Shown here: positions 6,184 to 7,523 of the stretch, piece by piece
Layout of the letters: each line of letters begins with the position of its first letter
How positions within the stretch are numbered: the stretch's first letter is position 1
Assembly: GCA_035575095.1 (NCBI GenBank)
Contig: DATLYF010000148.1
Location: forward strand, 1-7,523
DNA from: DATLYF01 sp035575095
Lineage (GTDB): Bacteria > Pseudomonadota > Gammaproteobacteria > Competibacterales > Competibacteraceae
DNA length: 7,523 bases
Direction: 5' to 3'
Notes under the pieces: generated by a model
The model's database searches: none
The model's input: the letters and a program-made list of their open reading frames with translations, nothing else
Told to the model about the DNA's origin: nothing
Program-made: the position numbers and the translations under genes

Positions 6184-7461
6184 ATGTTCAACTTAGACAC
6201 TGCGCGCATCGGGATTATAGGACTGGGTTATGTCGGCCTGCCGTTGGCGGTGGCTTTCGGCCGCCAGTTCCCCACCGTGGGCTTCGATATCAACGAGAAG
6301 CGGATCCGCGAGCTGCGGGAGGGCATCGATACAACGCTGGAGGTAGTCGGCGACGAACTGCGCCAAGCACATTTATTACATTATACCAACGATGCTGATG
6401 ATTTGTTGTCCTGCAACATCATCATTATCACGGTCCCCACACCCATTGATGAGCACAAGCGCCCCGACTTCGGTCCGCTGATCGCCGCCAGCACCACCGC
6501 CGGGCGGCGATTGCGCCGCGGCGATGTGGTGGTCTACGAGTCCACCGTCTACCCCGGCGCCACCGAGGAGGTGTGCGTGCCCATCCTGGCACGCGAATCG
6601 GGGCTTACCTTCAACCGTGACTTCTTCGTCGGCTACAGCCCCGAGCGCATCAATCCCGGCGACCACGTGCATCGCCTGGAGACCATCACCAAGATCACGG
6701 CGGGCTCCACCCCGGAGGCGGCCGAGTTCATCGATGCCCTCTACCGGCGCGTGGTCAGCGCCGGCACCCACCGCGCCTCCAGTATCCGCGTGGCCGAAGC
6801 GGCCAAGGTCATCGAGAACACCCAGCGCGATGTCAACATCGCGCTGATCAACGAGCTGGCCATCCTCTTCCACCAGCTCGGCCTCGATACCCAGGAGGTG
6901 CTGGCGGCGGCCGGCACCAAGTGGAACTTCCTGCCCTTCAAGCCCGGGCTGGTGGGAGGGCACTGCATCGGGGTCGACCCCTATTACCTCACCCACAAGG
7001 CGCAGGCCGTCGGCTATCACCCGGAGATGATCCTGGCCGGGCGGCGCATCAACGACGGCATGGGCGCCTATGTCGCGCAGCGCGTGGTCAAGCTCATGAC
7101 CCAGCGCCGGCTGCAGGTGGTCGATGCGCCGGTGCTGGTGCTAGGGCTGGCCTTCAAGGAGAATTGCCCGGATCTGCGCAACACCCGGGTGGTGGACATC
7201 GTCCGCGAGTTCGAGACCTACAACGCCCGCGTCGAGGTCTACGACCCCTGGATCGATGCCGAAGCCGCGCGCCACGAGTACGGCATCAGCCTGGTGCGTG
7301 AACCGCGGCCAGCGCACTATGACGCCATCATCCTGGCCGTGGCCCACCGCCAGTTCGCCGAGCTCGGTGCAGCGGGCATCCGCGCCCTGGGCCGGCCAGA
7401 CTGCGTGCTGTTCGACGTGAAGGGCATACTGCCCGCCAGCGCGGTGGACGGCCGGCTGTGA
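6184..7461 (+). CDS. tviB: UDP-N-acetylgalactosamine/glucosamine 6-dehydrogenase, TviB/WbpO type (425 aa)
   Basis: NAD-dependent enzyme that oxidises C6 of a UDP-N-acetylhexosamine in two steps to the uronic acid, a precursor of capsule, O-antigen or exopolysaccharide. An N-terminal Rossmann domain has GIIGLGYVGLP (residues 10-20, GxGxxG at 13-18) with Asp35 for the NAD ribose. The helical centre carries AEAAKVIENTQRD (204-216) with Lys208 and Asn212. The catalytic cysteine is Cys261 in GGHCIGVDPYYL, a form typical of the TviB/WbpO branch rather than UDP-glucose dehydrogenase (Ugd). The C-terminal substrate domain has GLAFKENCPDLRNT (321-334). Length equals that of Salmonella TviB as I recall it. 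A TTG at 6166 would add six residues, but the ATG at 6184 gives the expected N-terminus. The first third contains an AT-rich patch (6361-6420). Whether the substrate is GalNAc or GlcNAc is not settled. The epimerase follows 11 bases downstream. Confidence 0.93.
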   Translation: MFNLDTARIGIIGLGYVGLPLAVAFGRQFPTVGFDINEKRIRELREGIDTTLEVVGDELRQAHLLHYTNDADDLLSCNIIIITVPTPIDEHKRPDFGPLIAASTTAGRRLRRGDVVVYESTVYPGATEEVCVPILARESGLTFNRDFFVGYSPERINPGDHVHRLETITKITAGSTPEAAEFIDALYRRVVSAGTHRASSIRVAEAAKVIENTQRDVNIALINELAILFHQLGLDTQEVLAAAGTKWNFLPFKPGLVGGHCIGVDPYYLTHKAQAVGYHPEMILAGRRINDGMGAYVAQRVVKLMTQRRLQVVDAPVLVLGLAFKENCPDLRNTRVVDIVREFETYNARVEVYDPWIDAEAARHEYGISLVREPRPAHYDAIILAVAHRQFAELGAAGIRALGRPDCVLFDVKGILPASAVDGRL

Positions 7462-7472
7462 CGGGGGCGGCG

Positions 7473-7523
7473 ATGAAGGTCCTGGTCACCGGCAGCGCCG
7501 GTTTCATCGGCTCGGCCCTTACC
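7473..7523 (+). CDS. NAD-dependent sugar epimerase/dehydratase, first 17 residues (partial)
   Basis: Only the N-terminus, MKVLVTGSAGFIGSALT, is visible before the right edge. TGSAGFIG is the TGxxGFIG (GxxGxxG) nucleotide-binding loop of extended short-chain dehydrogenases such as UDP-sugar 4-epimerases (GalE, WbpP, CapI type). Its position 11 bases after a UDP-HexNAc dehydrogenase suggests a 4-epimerase working on the same nucleotide sugar, as in Vi antigen synthesis (TviB-TviC), but a UDP-glucuronate epimerase or a dehydratase is equally compatible with so little sequence. GGGGG at 7463-7467 may serve as ribosome site. An in-frame GTG at 7458, overlapping the preceding TGA stop as GTGA, is an alternative coupled start. 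Confidence 0.8.
   Translation, partial: MKVLVTGSAGFIGSALT

Noticed and set aside
6397..6423. Imperfect hairpin GATGA-TT-TGTTG / CAACA-TCATC within the dehydrogenase gene
   Set aside because: It is in frame within conserved coding sequence, has a two-base bulge and short arms, and is followed by no T-run, so it is probably chance.

Overview
The window is high-GC proteobacterial DNA with tightly packed genes. Protein content (a 677-residue class I MetG with a zinc knuckle and a fused C-terminal tRNA-binding domain, a TolC-type periplasmic adaptor, a PrsT-like TPR protein, a TviB/WbpO-type UDP-sugar dehydrogenase) points to a Gram-negative gammaproteobacterium or close relative. The species cannot be fixed from the sequence alone. 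No RNA gene, insertion sequence, CRISPR array or long repeat was seen.

Layout. (a) Positions 1-2185, minus strand: a three-gene tripartite-export operon, read adaptor (1052-2185), ATPase (363-1055), permease (1-376, cut by the window edge). The genes overlap by 4 and 14 bases, so they are probably translationally coupled. Together they resemble a MacAB-type system with ATPase and permease on separate chains; an outer-membrane TolC-like partner must be encoded elsewhere. (b) A 95-base gap separates this operon from divergent metG (2281-4314, plus), methionyl-tRNA synthetase. (c) metG converges on a minus-strand gene for an exported TPR protein (4318-6111), with only 3 bases between the stop codons. 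(d) After a 72-base divergent gap, the plus strand carries a UDP-N-acetylgalactosamine/glucosamine 6-dehydrogenase (6184-7461). The first 17 codons of an NAD-dependent sugar epimerase (7473 to the edge) follow.

How the genes work together. The dehydrogenase and epimerase look like the start of a surface-polysaccharide precursor operon. The divergent TPR protein resembles the PrsT proteins that accompany exopolysaccharide/exosortase (PEP-CTERM) clusters, so the right part of the window is probably the left border of such a cluster. metG is housekeeping, and the export operon is an independent unit.

I found no clearly new system. The points most worth following are four cysteines in the adaptor, two of them symmetric about the hairpin tip; the possible polysaccharide/exosortase cluster border; and an AT-rich patch near the start of the dehydrogenase gene.
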